Shown here: piece by piece, positions 34,073-46,208 of the stretch | How the letters are laid out: each line of letters begins with the position of its first letter | Numbering within the stretch: the first letter of the stretch is position 1 | Origin: Saccopteryx bilineata | Lineage: Eukaryota; Chordata; Mammalia; Chiroptera; Emballonuridae | Assembly: GCF_036850765.1 (NCBI RefSeq) | Contig: NC_089490.1 | Span: 130,290,522 to 130,354,521, forward strand | Length of the DNA stretch: 64,000 nt | Direction of reading: 5' to 3' | Notes under the pieces: generated by a model | Databases searched by the model: none | What the model was told of the DNA's origin: nothing | Seen by the model: the letters and a program-made list of their open reading frames with translations, nothing else | Translations under genes and position numbers: made by a program

Positions 34073-34102
34073 CTGAGACGGTATTTCTGGAAACCGTCTC
34101 AG
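34073..34102. other. Perfect 10-bp inverted repeat
   Basis: CTGAGACGGT and ACCGTCTCAG are perfect inverted arms separated by a 10-nt loop (ATTTCTGGAA). It could form a short hairpin; no role is evident. Confidence 0.6.
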
Positions 34103-35985
34103 TTAAGTGCAGCTGAGAGGGGGCTGAGTTTTAATTGAGGAGGAAGGGTGGGTTCTTTCTGGGCTCTTGGCAGGACAACCTAGAGGTAATGAGAAGGATG
34201 GAGGTGGGGACTCTGAGACATAGAAGGTGGGCTGGGCCTGATGGCAGGGCCTCAGGAGAGGGTGGACAGTTCTGGCTGGGAGCTGCAGTTGGGAGGGCCC
34301 TTCCAGAGTGGGGGTCTTGGGAGGGGCTTACTTGGCAGGTACTGGCCCTGAGGCTCTATAGCTCAGGAGAAATTTGAAGAGAAGCAGCTCTTGGACCAGC
34401 TGTTGGGAGCCCCAGGGGTGGGTGTGCCAAAGAGACATGGGAGTGGCCTGAATGTGATGTGGGTGCTGTGGTGCAGAGTACAGCCCTCCCTTCCCAGGCT
34501 CCTGGGCCAGTGCAGGGGCTGGGGGTGTGGGGCTGACAGGTAAGCTATCTATGCTGGTGTTGGAGAGGAGGTCCTATCAATGTTGACAGAAGGACAGGCT
34601 CCTGAATAGATGTGGGCAGGCGGCCAGCTGTTAATGCAGGCCTGCTGTCCCTGCCTGCCTGAGGTGGGGACAGAGAGCTGGCCTGGACCGTCTACCTCCT
34701 GGGCCCTCCCATTCTCTGGGCCTTAAACTACTGGGCCTGGGGCATCTTGTGGGCATCTGTCTTGGTGGGGATTAAGGGACAACAGAAATGATGAAACATC
34801 AGCTATGACTCAGAGCAAACGTTTGAGTGCTGAGGCTGAGATGGGGGCCTCCCCACACCCCCACAACTCCCCACACCACCCCACAGCAGCGGGCACCCTC
34901 ATACAGGCACGCACATGTCCACTGGTAGGGGAGAGAAAGTAGGCCTCTTTCCACTATGAGCTCCAAGCCCTGTGCCAGCACCAGGGGCACCTTGTCCAAG
35001 GTCCCATACAGTGAGCCCCGTCCTGCTCCTGAGTCATCCTTCAGCTCTGCCCAAGGTTCCCTACTGGTTGGCTCTTCAGTCCAGGGGACCCAGCTCCTCC
35101 CTGTGCAAGTGTCAGGTGGTCTCCAAGGCCAGCCCTGAGATCCATCAGGACCCAGAGGTGGTGGTGGGGCTGACCAGTGGCCTGGCAAGGGAGCACACGC
35201 CTGCCCGCTGCACACACAGGCAGTTTCTAGGACGTGGGAGGTGGTGTCGGCTTTCTGCCCCACTGTGTTTTATTAAGAAGGAAGAGGGAAGACAAGTCAA
35301 CAGAAGTCCCACAGGGACCACCCACATGGCACAGGGCAGCAAGGGCAAGCTGTGCCCAGCTGGTTTCGGCTTCTGGTCTCCTCAGGGCAACCCGGAGAGG
35401 AATTTAGGCCCATGGATCCTGCTGGTCTCAGCCCAAGACTCTATGCTCACTGTCTACCTGCATCCCTTGGATTAGGGTTGGGGACCTGGGGTCGTTTGAG
35501 TGCAAGTCTTGCCTGGCTTTGCTTCCTTCACATAGTTCTGGTTGCAGCCTGACTTATCACAGATTTGTTCTGAGCCCTACCCTCCCACCCAGAGAAGGCC
35601 TCCTCAGAGAATGCCTATCCCAGTTCTAGTGTGGGAGTGTTATTAACCCCACTCCTGACCTCTCACCTCCAGGTCAGCCTGGGCACACCTTGGCTCAGGA
35701 GTTTAGCTTTCTCCTTTTACCACCTCAGACAGACCATTGGATTGCAAAGTCCTGTCTCTCCAGGGCTAAAGCCCAACCTCAAGGACCCCTGAAGCCCCAG
35801 GTCCAGGGTGGGTGCCGGACCCAGAAAAGTAGGGAAAAGGCAGAAGGGACAATAGGCCACCCCCCACCCCACAGAGCTTGCCACTCACCCACCTTGCACC
35901 CACACTCCCTCTTAGGCCATGCACCTGTGGCATGACACCATCCAGGAAGGGTGCCCTACCCCCATGGAAAGGGGTTTGGGATACT

Positions 35986-36030
35986 GAGGGGAGGGAGGGA
36001 GGGAGGGAGGGAGGGAGGCAGGCAGGCAGA
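35986..36030 (+). repeat. (GGGA)n microsatellite
   Basis: About eight GAGG/GGGA units grading into GGCA units (GGCAGGCAGGCAGA). Confidence 0.9.
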
Positions 36031-39000
36031 GACCAGTGGGAAGAGCAGGCTCCAGGCCCTCCCATGGGTGGGCCACTCTGGTTTCCACCCCAGTGAGTGT
36101 CTACTCCCAGGACAGAGGTATGCCAGGTAGAGGAGAGGTGAGTGGCAACCCAGAGCCTCCACTGGGCCCAGGGAAGGAGACAGGCTGAAGACCTGGAAAA
36201 AGGTTCTCACTGTGAACTGTAAACAGGGCTCTGCCTCCACCAGATGTTCCTGGAAAATATTTTAGGATCTGTGTGGACAACATGAAATTTCCATCAAACC
36301 TTTATTAATGGAGACATTTACTGCCAACTCCCACCTGACCCCTCTGGACGTTCCTGAGAGGGCTTGGGCATGGGGGTGGTCTAGCTCTGCCTTGAGGTCA
36401 GCTGGAGGGTCGCAGTGCAGGGCTGCAGCTGTTTGCACTGTCTCAGGCCAGACTGGCTGCACCCGAGGCCATCACAACCAGGCCCAGGCCCGCTGAGAGA
36501 CCAAGACCAAGAGGCCATCTCTGTGGGCACGCTCTGAGAACACAGGGTGGGGCAGGTAGGAGAGGGGTGATCTGGGGCCCGGCAGAGCCTCAGGACTGCG
36601 GACAGCTGTTTCCAGAGGTTCTGGACTGTGCACAGTGGCAATCTTTTTATGGAGTGGGATGCTTGTAAAGAACCAACAGCCCCTTTTAGGAGATGAGAGC
36701 TGGGTTGGCTCCCTGGCCAGGGAGAGGGAGGGCCAGCAGGACTCCTGGGGGAGGGTTCCTGGGGGAAGAGGGGTGACCTGGTGGGGCTCCAGAAACCACC
36801 CAGGATTCCCTCCTGATCGGGACTGGGACAGTGTGGGTGTGATTCCCCCAGACCTGGAGCCCCACAGGCCCATCTCTGGGCTTGCACATGCCCCCTGCAA
36901 TGGCCGCACACCTTCCCCAGTACTCCCTTTCCAAGGTTTGTGTTGGTGGGTCAGTCTCTCCTGTTGTGGGAAGGAGACAAGGGTAGGGGTGGCTGGACGC
37001 TGATACTGTAATTCCACATAGAATCACTGGCTGCTTTCTTAAAGGCAGCATGGACTGATGTATGTACAGTATTTCCCCCAGCTCTGGCCAGGGTGAGCAA
37101 AATGGTAGAGCATTAGAATAGCCCCCTACCCCTGTTGGGCCACCCCACTAACCCATGACCCTCTGAGATGGAGATGAAGGGAAGGAACACTGCAGTCTGC
37201 TCTGGGGTCTGTCCTGGCCCGGCCTCAGAGAGCCTTGGGCCTGGGTCTGCCGGTGTGTTAAGCTGCATGCTAGAGGCAGTGGTGGGTGTGAGTGGGTGAC
37301 CAGCAGGGTCTGTGCCATCTGGGCTACTGAGCTTGAGAGGGCCCACTCCCCACAATTCCAGTGGTGCCTGCTTACTCAGGTCTCCCTTCTGCTGTGGGGG
37401 TGGTGGCTCTGACTGAGACTGAGGCTGGGGGCTGGGGGTAGGGGGGTTCGTGGAAGCATGACCTTAGATCCTGTGCACCTGGTCAAAGGTGGCGTGCCCT
37501 CATCTCAGTCCTGCCTGGGTCCCAGGGCTCAGTCATCAGTGAGATCTCAGGGAGCTGGCCTGACCACAGAGCTCGGCTAGGGGAGCAGCACCAAACATGA
37601 CCTGTCTCTTGAAGCAGTTCTGAGACCATCAAAGGTGGAAGACTCCCCCCTGTTCCAACACACAGGGTTGGTGGGGGGCCCATGCCACCCACTTGTTTGT
37701 GGTGGGCAGCTTTGCTCCAGCCCTTCTTAAGGCCATAGCTGTGTGTCACCCCCTGGCACTTATTAAGGATGCCGCACCAGGAGCTGTGCTGAGTGGAGGA
37801 TGGAGAGCCCTGGTGGGAAGGGACAAGGAGGAGTGTTTAAGTGAATGGCCTGGCTTGCATCCCTCTAGGTTACTCACATGCAAATGGAAAGAGGACCCCT
37901 GCCTTAGGGTGTGTAAGCACTTTTCCATGGACCCCCTGGAATAAGGGGCAGACGGACAATGGCCTGCGGATGCACCACTCCAACCCCAGTTTGTACAGAA
38001 CAGATATCAAACTTAATTCTGCTTCTCCACAAAGGATTGCTTCAGGCCCACCCTGTGCACCAAACTCAGAGCAAGCAGAGCACCTGGAGGCGTGGGGTGA
38101 GGAGAGGGGCTTTCCCAGAAAAGGTGGGGGCTGGGGAAGGGTAAAGAGGGGGTTGGACAGAGGCCTGCCAAAGCCCCAGGGTGATCAGAGCTGAGGTGGT
38201 GGCCACATCAGCAGGCTGGGAGAGGAGGAGGGCAGCAGACCCACCGCCCGAATGTTCTGCTTAGTCCTAAGGAGGCCCAGGCTTCTGTATCCTGGAGCCC
38301 TCTTCCTGTCACTTCCATCCCTCAGGTCCCAGTTCCACCCATGCCAGGGACCCCAGCTGGAGTGCTCAACGAACATTCACTCAGAAGCCATGGGCTGCAG
38401 GAGATCTGAATGAGTCTGGGAGGGAACAGCCCTCGTGGACCCCAGGCAGGCAGCAGAACCAAGGGACAGCCTGGTGCCTGGGGTGGTTGGCCTAGTCTCT
38501 GTGACCTTCCTGGTGCCTCGCCATGAGATGGGCCTCACAGCCTTCTCTCCCTGACCAAGGGACAGCTGGTAGCTGCTGTCTTGGCCGGACCCCTAGGGCT
38601 TCCTGGAGGGTCTTCCCAGACCGTTGTGTGGAGAGGGCTATGCTGGGCCCATCTGTCCCCACACTCTCTTGTCCATATGAGCATGAGGATCAGGGTGGAA
38701 CATCTTCCTCAGGGACCTGTTAGGCTCTGCCTTGTACAGGGCTTAGCCACTGACCCAGTAGACAGGGACTGGAGAGTCAGCCTAACCATGGATACTGGCT
38801 CAGAGCACTATTGAGGGCAGTGTGTTATGATCAATCTCAGGTGAGGAAATAACTTCAGAGGTTAAAATACCTCCTTATTCCCAGATAGGAATACAGCTGG
38901 ACTCAGATTCCATGGGGGTCTCCTTACCTGGCAGATTGGCACGGCATAAGGGGCCATGTCATCCCTTCGTTTGGAAGCTGAGAGGCTGGCTGGGTCTTGG

Positions 39001-40821
39001 TTGGGGTAGTGGGGGCTATCTGACTTTTGGGATTTGGGGGCATGAGAGTATCCCTTCTGTTGATCTGTGAGAAGTTTTAAGGAATAGGAGTCTTGCTGGT
39101 CCCCATCCCTACTGTATGAGGTGAGAGGCAAGGGTCAGCAAATGCCACACCCTGTCTCCAAACACCCAACAATCCACATGGTGTTCTCACCAGATACATA
39201 ATCAACTGAGGCTTTGAGAGACTGAATGGTCAGCCTGGGCCACACTGGAAGCAGGGTTGAAGAGGGAGGTAGACCCATCAGACGATGGCTATCCATGTGC
39301 CAGAGAGACGGACAGTGAGACTGACAGGAGGAACAGCAGGTAGAGGGGTGGGTGTGGTGGCCAGGCCCTAAAAACTAGAAGCACAGGTAGGGTGGCCCAT
39401 GGAAGATGTACTCTATCAGCCTGCCTGCTCTTCCCATTGCCCAGGCCTTGAGCATCCAGCACACAGCTTTGTCCAGATCCTCAACCCAGCAAGCTTCTCA
39501 AGCCTCACCTTCCATCCCACTCCCGCCATCTGTCCTCTCTGCTCCTGCCTAGGGCAGCTCAGTCCTGCTGAGTGCACTGCTCTTGCTGCCTAGTCTTTCT
39601 CCTGTGACCAAGAGTCAAGTCCAGGGCAAGGGCTTCCCAGAGTGGGCCCAGCTTCTGCTCAGTGACCTTGCTGATCCCAAGGCTCAACCAGGGGCTGAAA
39701 CCTCCACCCTATCCCAGGTGGCAAGTCTGGCATGGAATGCAGGAGCCTGTGAGGGATGACCTTGAGCCAGGGGAAGGGGACAGTGGCCTCCCTGATGGAG
39801 CCTCACCCCCAGCCTTGCAGAGGGGCCTTCAGCCTACTTTCTACTGCACCTCTGCAAGGAGAAGCTTGTTTTGGCCATTGAAGACTTAGACACTATGTGT
39901 CCAGTTCCCTGCAAAGTCTGCCTGCTACCTGTTCCCTGTGGTATCCTGGCCTGGCCTAGCCTGGGAGCCAGCATGCCCCCAGTGGCCATGTCTGAAAGGT
40001 GGGGAGACTGTGGAGGAGAAGCACTTAGGCCATCATGTCACCAGAACCCTCAGCTTGCTCGCTATGTCTCATCAGGGTGCATAGTTTATCTGGTCCTCTG
40101 GCTTGTCCAGCTTCATTTTTTTGAGGTTGGTATACCTGTGAGGACTCAAATCCTTGATTCTAATGGATTTGAGGGGAAGGGTGACCCGGATTCACCATCA
40201 CGGCCACAGAGGCCTGGAGAGACCTGTGCCCTCCCCTGTGAAATACTGGCCAACCCCCCAACAAATGCTGTTCAGCCCTGAGCATACCCCTGACCACTGA
40301 TCTTCCCATCACTGGATCTTGGCAGCCTTTGCTTCTGGTCCCTCAAGATGGGACACTGGGGTGGGAGCCAGTCCTGCCATGCTGCTTTCCCTGCTTCCTC
40401 CTATAGTCTGCCTCCACCTCCCTCACTCCTCCTCCTTTCTTAGCCTTTCCCACCCCCCAGAACCCCCAGGCACAGAAGAGTGGCTCACTCTCATCTCAGA
40501 TTCATGTTTTCAGTTCTAGGGTAGGGACACACCCTGGGTACACCTCAGCATGGTTGGCTAATGATAGAAACTATGAGCAGTACATTTTAAAAACATTCAG
40601 GAAAAGGGATGTCTAAAGGTCATGAAACCTTCCTCAGCTTCATAATCCTGTCTTCTTCCATGCTGGACTCAGCCCCAGCATCTGACTCCTAATCTATGTC
40701 CCTGCGGGGCATCACTACCACCCACGGCACTCATTGACTTCTTCCCACGCTCCTGGATGCCAGCCTATCGGCCCACCTGCACCTCCCAGACAAGTGTGCC
40801 CTTCTGTGGCTGGAGTCTTTT

Positions 40822-40898
40822 TTCCTGTTTGATACAATTGTGAATAATGAGGCTACAAACCAAACTTCTTCATATTTCCTGGTGTACATATGTATGCA

Positions 40899-40934
<36 letters not shown>

Positions 40935-41496
40935 TAAAAATAGATTGCTGGTTAAAATATGAAAGCCTATTCAACTTTAGTTGCTAATACTTGACTGTTT
41001 TCCAAACCAATTGAACCAATTAAAAATTTTCCCAGCAGTGCATAAAAATTTTAGTTTTTCCACATGGTCAGGCTTATTTTTCTCTTTAAATTAGATATTG
41101 AGCTGCGTACGTCGTTGTATCCTGTTATAGTTTTAATTTGCACTTCCCTGATGACTAATCATGTTGGTAATTTGAATATTCTCTTATGAAGTGCCCATTC
41201 AAATCTCTTATCCATTTTTCTATTGGGTTATCTGTCTTCTTCTTGTTTTGGGGGAATTCTTTATATTTGTCAGTTTTGTAAGTTACAAATATTTTCTTAA
41301 ACTCTGTGGATTTATATTTATTATCTTAATAGTCTCTTCTTTTGATGAATAGAAAATTTAAATTGTGATCTCAAAAATTTTACATTTTCCCTCATGGTTA
41401 ATGCTTTTTCTGTGTACACACCTTTTTAAGGAAATATTTGCCTACAACCAGGTTGTAAAGATATTTCACGTCATCTTCTAGAAACTTCATCTTCCC
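40822..41496 (-). mobile_element. Ancient L1 3' region, part 1
   Basis: On the - strand the sequence follows an L1 3' end: it includes the complement of GCACTTCCCTGATGACTAATCATGTTG, ATCTCTTATCCATTTTTCTATTGGGTTATCTGTC and TGTGAATAATGAGGCTAC, text typical of old mammalian L1 copies. It is heavily diverged and contains a GT microsatellite at 40901-40932. The base composition drops sharply to AT-rich at its start. Confidence 0.75.
40901..40932 (+). repeat. (GT)n microsatellite
   Basis: About 16 GT units inside the old L1 fragment. Confidence 0.95.
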
Positions 41497-41880
41497 GGCC
41501 CTGGCCGGTTGGCTCAGCGGTAGAGTGTCGGCCTGGCGTGTGGGGGACCCGGGTTCGATTCCCGGCCAGGGCACACAGGAGAAGCGCCCATCTGCTTCTC
41601 CACCCCCCCCCCCTTTCCTCTCTGTCTCTCTCTTCCCCTCCCGCAGCCAAGGCTCCATTGGAGCAAAGATGGCCCGGGCGCTGGGGATGGCTCCTTGGCC
41701 TCTGCCCCAGGCGCTAGAGTGGCTCTGGTCGCCGCAGAGCGATGCCCCGGAGGGGCAGAGCATCGCCCCCTGGTGGGCAGAGCTTCGCCCCTGGTGGGCA
41801 TGCCGGGTGAATCCCGGTCGGGTGCATGCGGGAGTCTGTCTGACTGTCTCTCCCCGTTTCCAGCTTCAAAAAAAAAAAAA
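41497..41880 (+). mobile_element. Young Rhin-1-like SINE
   Basis: A complete copy with intact A box (TGGCTCAGCGGTAGAG) and B box (GGTTCGATTCC), GC-rich body with the CGCCCCTGGTGGGC duplication, and an A tail. A perfect 17-bp target duplication AGAAACTTCATCTTCCC occupies 41480-41496 and 41881-41897. It is close to the copies at 45.3 and 53.4 kb, so I take it as the young subfamily. It interrupts an old L1. Confidence 0.96.
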
Positions 41881-42456
41881 AGAAACTTCATCTTCCCTAG
41901 TGAGATTTAAGTGCATCTAAAATTGACAGTGTGGGAGGGAGGGGTTGAGTTTCATTATTATTCCACATAGATACTGAAATACCACTTTCTCTACCACCCT
42001 GCAGAGTTAGTTTTTCTTTTATCAGACGTCCACATGGAGATGTGTCCACTTCTCAGCTCTCTGTTCCCACCCAGCTGGCCTAATGTCCACTGTCTGAACT
42101 CTGTGGCTTGATTATGCCAAGTGGAGAAAAATCCTTCCACCATTTTCTGTCTTTAATAATTGTATCTTGGCTACTTGTACCTATGCACTTCTATATAAAT
42201 TTTAGAGTCAGCTTGTCAATTAACAAAACTCAATGGAATTTTTGTTGCGATAGCATTGACTTCATAGTTTGGGAAAAATTGACACCTTACAGGATTGGAT
42301 GTTCTGACTCATGACCATGACATAGCTCTCTGTTTATCTACAGATTCTTCCATTTCTCTCAATACTGTTCTTGTAGTCTTTTGGGTAGAAATTATGTATA
42401 TACTTTGCTAGATTTATTCCTGGGTGGATGATATTTTTTATCCTGCTTTAAATTGG
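41881..42456 (-). mobile_element. Ancient L1 fragment, part 2 (ORF2 reverse-transcriptase region)
   Basis: It continues the same old L1 beyond the SINE. On the - strand it includes complements of ATAAATTTTAGAGTCAGCTTGTCAATT, GCATTGACTTCATAGTTTGGGAAAAATTGACACC and GCTAGATTTATTCCTGGGTGGATG, all recognisable as the L1 ORF2 region. No open frame survives. Confidence 0.75.
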
Positions 42457-44246
42457 GACCTATCTTAGGCTGACCTTAACAAAGCAGGCTTGTGGGGGGA
42501 GGCTGCTCAGGAGAAGTACACTGAATAGTCAGGCAGAGGAGGGAGCTGAGCCAGGATGTGGTTGGCACAGAAGCCACAGGAAAGCTCCTGCCCAAGAGCT
42601 GTTGGATGGCCATCCCATCAGTCCATCGGGCTGAAGTTTTCCCTCAGGGGATGATGCTAGCCTTCCAAGCCAGGTACTCCCACTTGGGCAAGGATGGCCC
42701 TCCGAGAAGGAACAGCTGTGAGCTGCTTCAGACAATACTAACGGCAGCTGGCCAGTGGGCACTGCTCATATATCAAAGGATCTAGGAGCATGCTTCTCTT
42801 GGTAATTCACTCTATCTAGACAGCTTCCTTAGGATTCTGCTGGTCAAAATTTCTGAAAAAGATTGAGGAGAACAGTTAGTGGGATGAACACAATCTGACT
42901 GTGGCAGTTGCTCCTTAGCTCTGATTCTTAGCGTCTTCCCCATTCCCTCCATTCTACATTCATTCCCCCTTGCTGGCCTTCCAGCTTACAAGGGTGAGAG
43001 ATAAACCAGGTCTTTCTCCCCGAGGATTCTGAGACCCTTCTTAGGCCATGGTGACTGCATTTGGCACTTATGGGCATGGGAAGAGCGAGAGACACCCCCA
43101 GGGTTCACCTTGGTCCCACATACATATTTCTGCTCCTGCCTCCACTATGTGGTCCTGGACCATAACCTCGTGATGACCAAGGCCCAGTAGGCCTGGCAAA
43201 ATAGGGGTTGATCAGGTGGAAGCTACCTCTAGAAGTCTGGTGAGACTCTTACTGCATCCCCAGGTAGAGATGTCTTCACGTTTGGTGTATGCCACATCCT
43301 GAGATGACACTTACAAATGGTCCTTATAGATTTTTGCCTCCAGGCTGGTGCCTCAGCTGCATCTCTCAGAGGTCAATCAAAATCAGCCTCTGAACTGTGA
43401 GAGCTGGTGGGACCAGTGGCTCCCATGGTCATGTAAATGGGATCCTTTGATGAGGTTTTGTGGGACCCTGTGTAAAAAAATCAGACCTCAGTGAACTGAG
43501 ATTGGGTTTGGCTAAACCACTGAGCTGAAAAAGCAAGCCATCAGGCAAGCCCATCCTTGGAAACAGATCAGTTCTGGTCAGAAGGAAGCTTTGTCCTGTG
43601 TAGGCAATGTGGCTCCAAGTTGGTTGGTTGGTCTCTTCAAGGGGTTGTAGTGTATTGGCCTTCAGCTTTAGTCTCTCTGGCTGGCAAGTGGGCATTGAAC
43701 GGGGCAGCAGCAGCCAGATCATCCTTGGGGAGAGGCAGAGATCCATCCACATAGTGGTTGCTGCCTTTTCTGCAGTGGATATTCTCAGGTGGCTTCAGCA
43801 TTTGCTGAAACAATTGTACTTACTCCCATAAGCCACCACTGTGGCCTCTTCCCCAGACCTCTTTCCCCCTAGTCTTCCACTTTAGCTCCTTCCAGGCCCC
43901 TAACAAACCAGCTAAGTCCTTTGTTTCTCATCTTTAGCTAGATTTTCACCCCTGATCTTTAATACCCTTATCTTGGGCCACAAGTTGGATGGCCAGGTGC
44001 CCTTCCAGGAGTTCCGCCTAGTGGGGGATCTCACCACTGCTTTCAAGACTTGTTCTGGGTGCAGCAGCAGCAGTTTGCTCATGGAGCCAGCTCAATAGTG
44101 AGCCGATGTTGGGCTTTTTCCTTCCCTGTCAGCCAGATTTAGGGGCCCCCAGGAGGCCAGGTGGGGTTGAGAAAATGCATCCAGACAATGGCAGAGGGTG
44201 GCAGGGAGGAACCTCCATGCAGTTTACTGCCCCCCCCCCCATATTT
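42457..44246. other. Unrecognised segment between two old L1 parts
   Basis: This piece is GC-richer than its surroundings and lies between L1 sequence for reverse transcriptase (left) and endonuclease (right). It may replace the missing middle of an old L1 or be an unrelated insertion. ORFs on both strands show no domain that I know. Confidence 0.4.
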
Positions 44247-44410
44247 TTTTTTTATTTTTTTTTTTTTTTTTTTTTTTTTTTAGAGAGGAGAGGGAGAGAA
44301 AGAGAGAGAGAGAGAGAAGGGGGGGAGGAGCTGGAAGCATCAACTCCCATATGTGCCTTGACCAGGCAAGCCCAGGGTTTTGAACCGGGGACCTCAGCAT
44401 TTCCAGGTCG
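44247..44410 (-). mobile_element. Second bat SINE family, short form, 5'-truncated
   Basis: From the T tail it reads through GA-rich sequence, GGAAGCATCAACTCCCATAT, TTGAACCGGGGACCTCAGC to CCAGGTCG, stopping before the head of the tRNA-like region. The flanking duplication is CCCCCCCCCCATATTT at 44231-44246 and 44411-44426, so the truncated copy is a complete insertion event. Confidence 0.88.
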
Positions 44411-44560
44411 CCCCCCCCCCATATTTGAGTGGAACCAATCCCAAGGAATCACGATAAGGAGAAGGCCCACCTGCCCTTATGTCTGGTGGGTAAGCTTGTC
44501 CTGGGCAGCTCTGGCCATGTGGCCACTTGGATTTCACAAATTGAACGCTCACTTTCTGCT

Positions 44561-46208
44561 CTAAAATATTAGTTCCTTATTTGCTTCTGACTTGGGTTTA
44601 GTTCCCCTCTTCTCTGTCTAGTTCCTTAGGATATACAATTAGGTTATTGATTTGAATAGTTCTTTCTTTATGTAGATGTTTTCAGTTATATATTTCTCTC
44701 TGAGCACTGCTTTTGCTGTATACTCAGACTTTGGTATTTGTATTTTTGTTTATTATTCATAAAATATTTTCTAACTTCCTTTTGTGATTTCTTCTTTGAC
44801 CCATTAATTGTTTTAAAATAACATGTTGTTTAATTTCTACATATTTGCGAATTTTAAAGTTTTCCCTTCTGTTACAGATTTCTAGTTTTATTTGATTGTG
44901 TTTGGAGAAGATACAGTGTACGATTTCAATGTTTTTAAATTTATTAAGACTTGTTTTGTGATCTAATCCTGTGGTATATCCTGGAGATGTGCATTTGAGT
45001 GAAATGTGTATTTTTCTGTTGTGGGGTGGAGTGCCTGTGTAAGTCAGTTAGATCTGGTTGGTATATAATGTTGTTTATGTCTTTCATTCCTCACTGATCT
45101 TCTCTCTGTTCTGTCATTGAAAGTGGAACACCCACACCTTCAACTATTCTTGTAGAACTGTCCATTTCTAACTTCAATTCTGTTGATTCCTTTTTTTTTT
45201 TTTTTTTTGCTTCGTATACCTTAGAGATCTCTTGTTAGGTGTACATACTTTTACAATTGTTATACCTTTTTTTTTTTTTTGTATTTTTCTGAAGCTGGAA
45301 ACGGGGAGAGACAGTTAGACAGACTCCCGCATGCGCCCGACCGGGATCCACCCGGCATGCCCACCAGGGGCGACACTCTGCCCACCAGGGGGCAATGCTC
45401 TGCCCCTCTGGGGCATTGCTCTGTCGTGACCAGAGCCACTCTAGCGCCTGGGGCAGAGGCCAAGGAGCCATTCCCAGCGCCTGGGCCATCTTTGCTCCAA
45501 TGGAGCCTTGGCTGCGGGAGGGGAAGAGAGAGACAGAGAGGAAGGAGGAGGGGGGTGGAGAAGCAAATGGGCGCGTCTCCTATGTGCCCTGGCCGGGAAT
45601 CGAACCCGGGTCCCCTGCACGCCAGGCCGACACTCTACCGCTGAGCCAACCGGCCAGGGCCTGTTATACCTTTTTTAATGTATTGCTCCTCCTATCAATA
45701 TATAATGTCCTTCTTTATCTCTTGTAACAGTTTTTACTTAAAGCCTAATTTGTCTGCATAGCCACCTCAACTCTTTGTTGGTTATTATTTGCATGGACTA
45801 TTATTTTCCATTTTTTCATTTTCAACTTGTGTCTTTAGAGCCAAAGCAAGTCTCTTCTAGACAGCATATAGCCAAATTTGGTTGTGTTTTGTATCCATTC
45901 TACCAATTTCTGCCTGATAAGGAATAATTTTGTTCCTTAATTCCTTCATTACTGCCTTCTTTTCTGTTTGAGTTTTTCTAGCAAAACATTTTGATTCCCT
46001 TCTCATTTTTATTTCTGTATTTTGGGGGTTATTTTCTTAGTGATTACTTTGAGGATTACAATAGACATCTTAAAGTTATAATCTAGTTTTAATTAGTAAC
46101 AAATTAGTTTTAGTAGTGTATAAAACCTCACTTCTGTCCTCCTGTATGTTGTCATTGTCAAAAATTACATCTTTATGTCTTGTGCCCATTAACTTTGGTT
46201 TATAACGA
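44561..46208 (-). mobile_element. Ancient L1 fragment (ORF2 5' part and ORF1 side)
   Basis: On the - strand it aligns by eye with L1 ORF2 endonuclease-region text (AAAATATTAGTTCCTTATTTG, TTTGACCCATTAATTGTTTT, TTTCTACATATTTGCGAATTTT, GTGTTTGGAGAAGATACAG) and, further right, CAAGTCTCTTCTAGACAGCATATAG and TCCATTCTACCAATTTCTG. A young SINE interrupts it at 45273-45661. All frames are broken. Confidence 0.75.
45273..45661 (-). mobile_element. Young Rhin-1-like SINE
   Basis: A complete antisense copy, from GTATTTTTCTGAAGCTGGAAA to AGCCAACCGGCCAGGGC, with intact A and B boxes (GGAATCGAACCC in complement). The target duplication TGTTATACCTTTTTT is at 45258-45272 and 45662-45676. It inserted into old L1 sequence. 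Confidence 0.95.

Larger units (their letters stand above)
21809..40821. other. 19-kb intergenic stretch without recognised genes
   Basis: GC-rich, mostly single-copy-looking DNA. I searched both strands' open frames for known domains, including serine protease motifs because PRSS38 is the neighbour of WNT9A in human, and found none. Named contents are L2-like debris around 25150-25330 and 26860-26930, a C-run at about 25885-25901, a GGGA microsatellite (35986-36030) and small inverted repeats at 20446-20478 and 34073-34102. Many ORFs of 60-200 codons exist but overlap on both strands and read as Pro/Ser/Gly/Leu-rich noise. Confidence 0.5.

Noticed and set aside
36381..37051. Cluster of 121-181-codon ORFs on the - strand
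   Set aside because: Three mutually overlapping frames are open over the same bases, with no domain and no splice or start context.
21809..40821. Expected neighbour PRSS38 (tail-to-tail with WNT9A in human)
   Set aside because: I found no trypsin-type motifs such as GDSGGP or TAAHC in any frame on either strand; it is probably further right, outside the window.
41525..41920. ORFs of about 120-130 codons in SINEs (also near 45.3, 51.0 and 53.5 kb)
   Set aside because: The same peptide text recurs at every Rhin-1-like copy, so it is SINE-derived.
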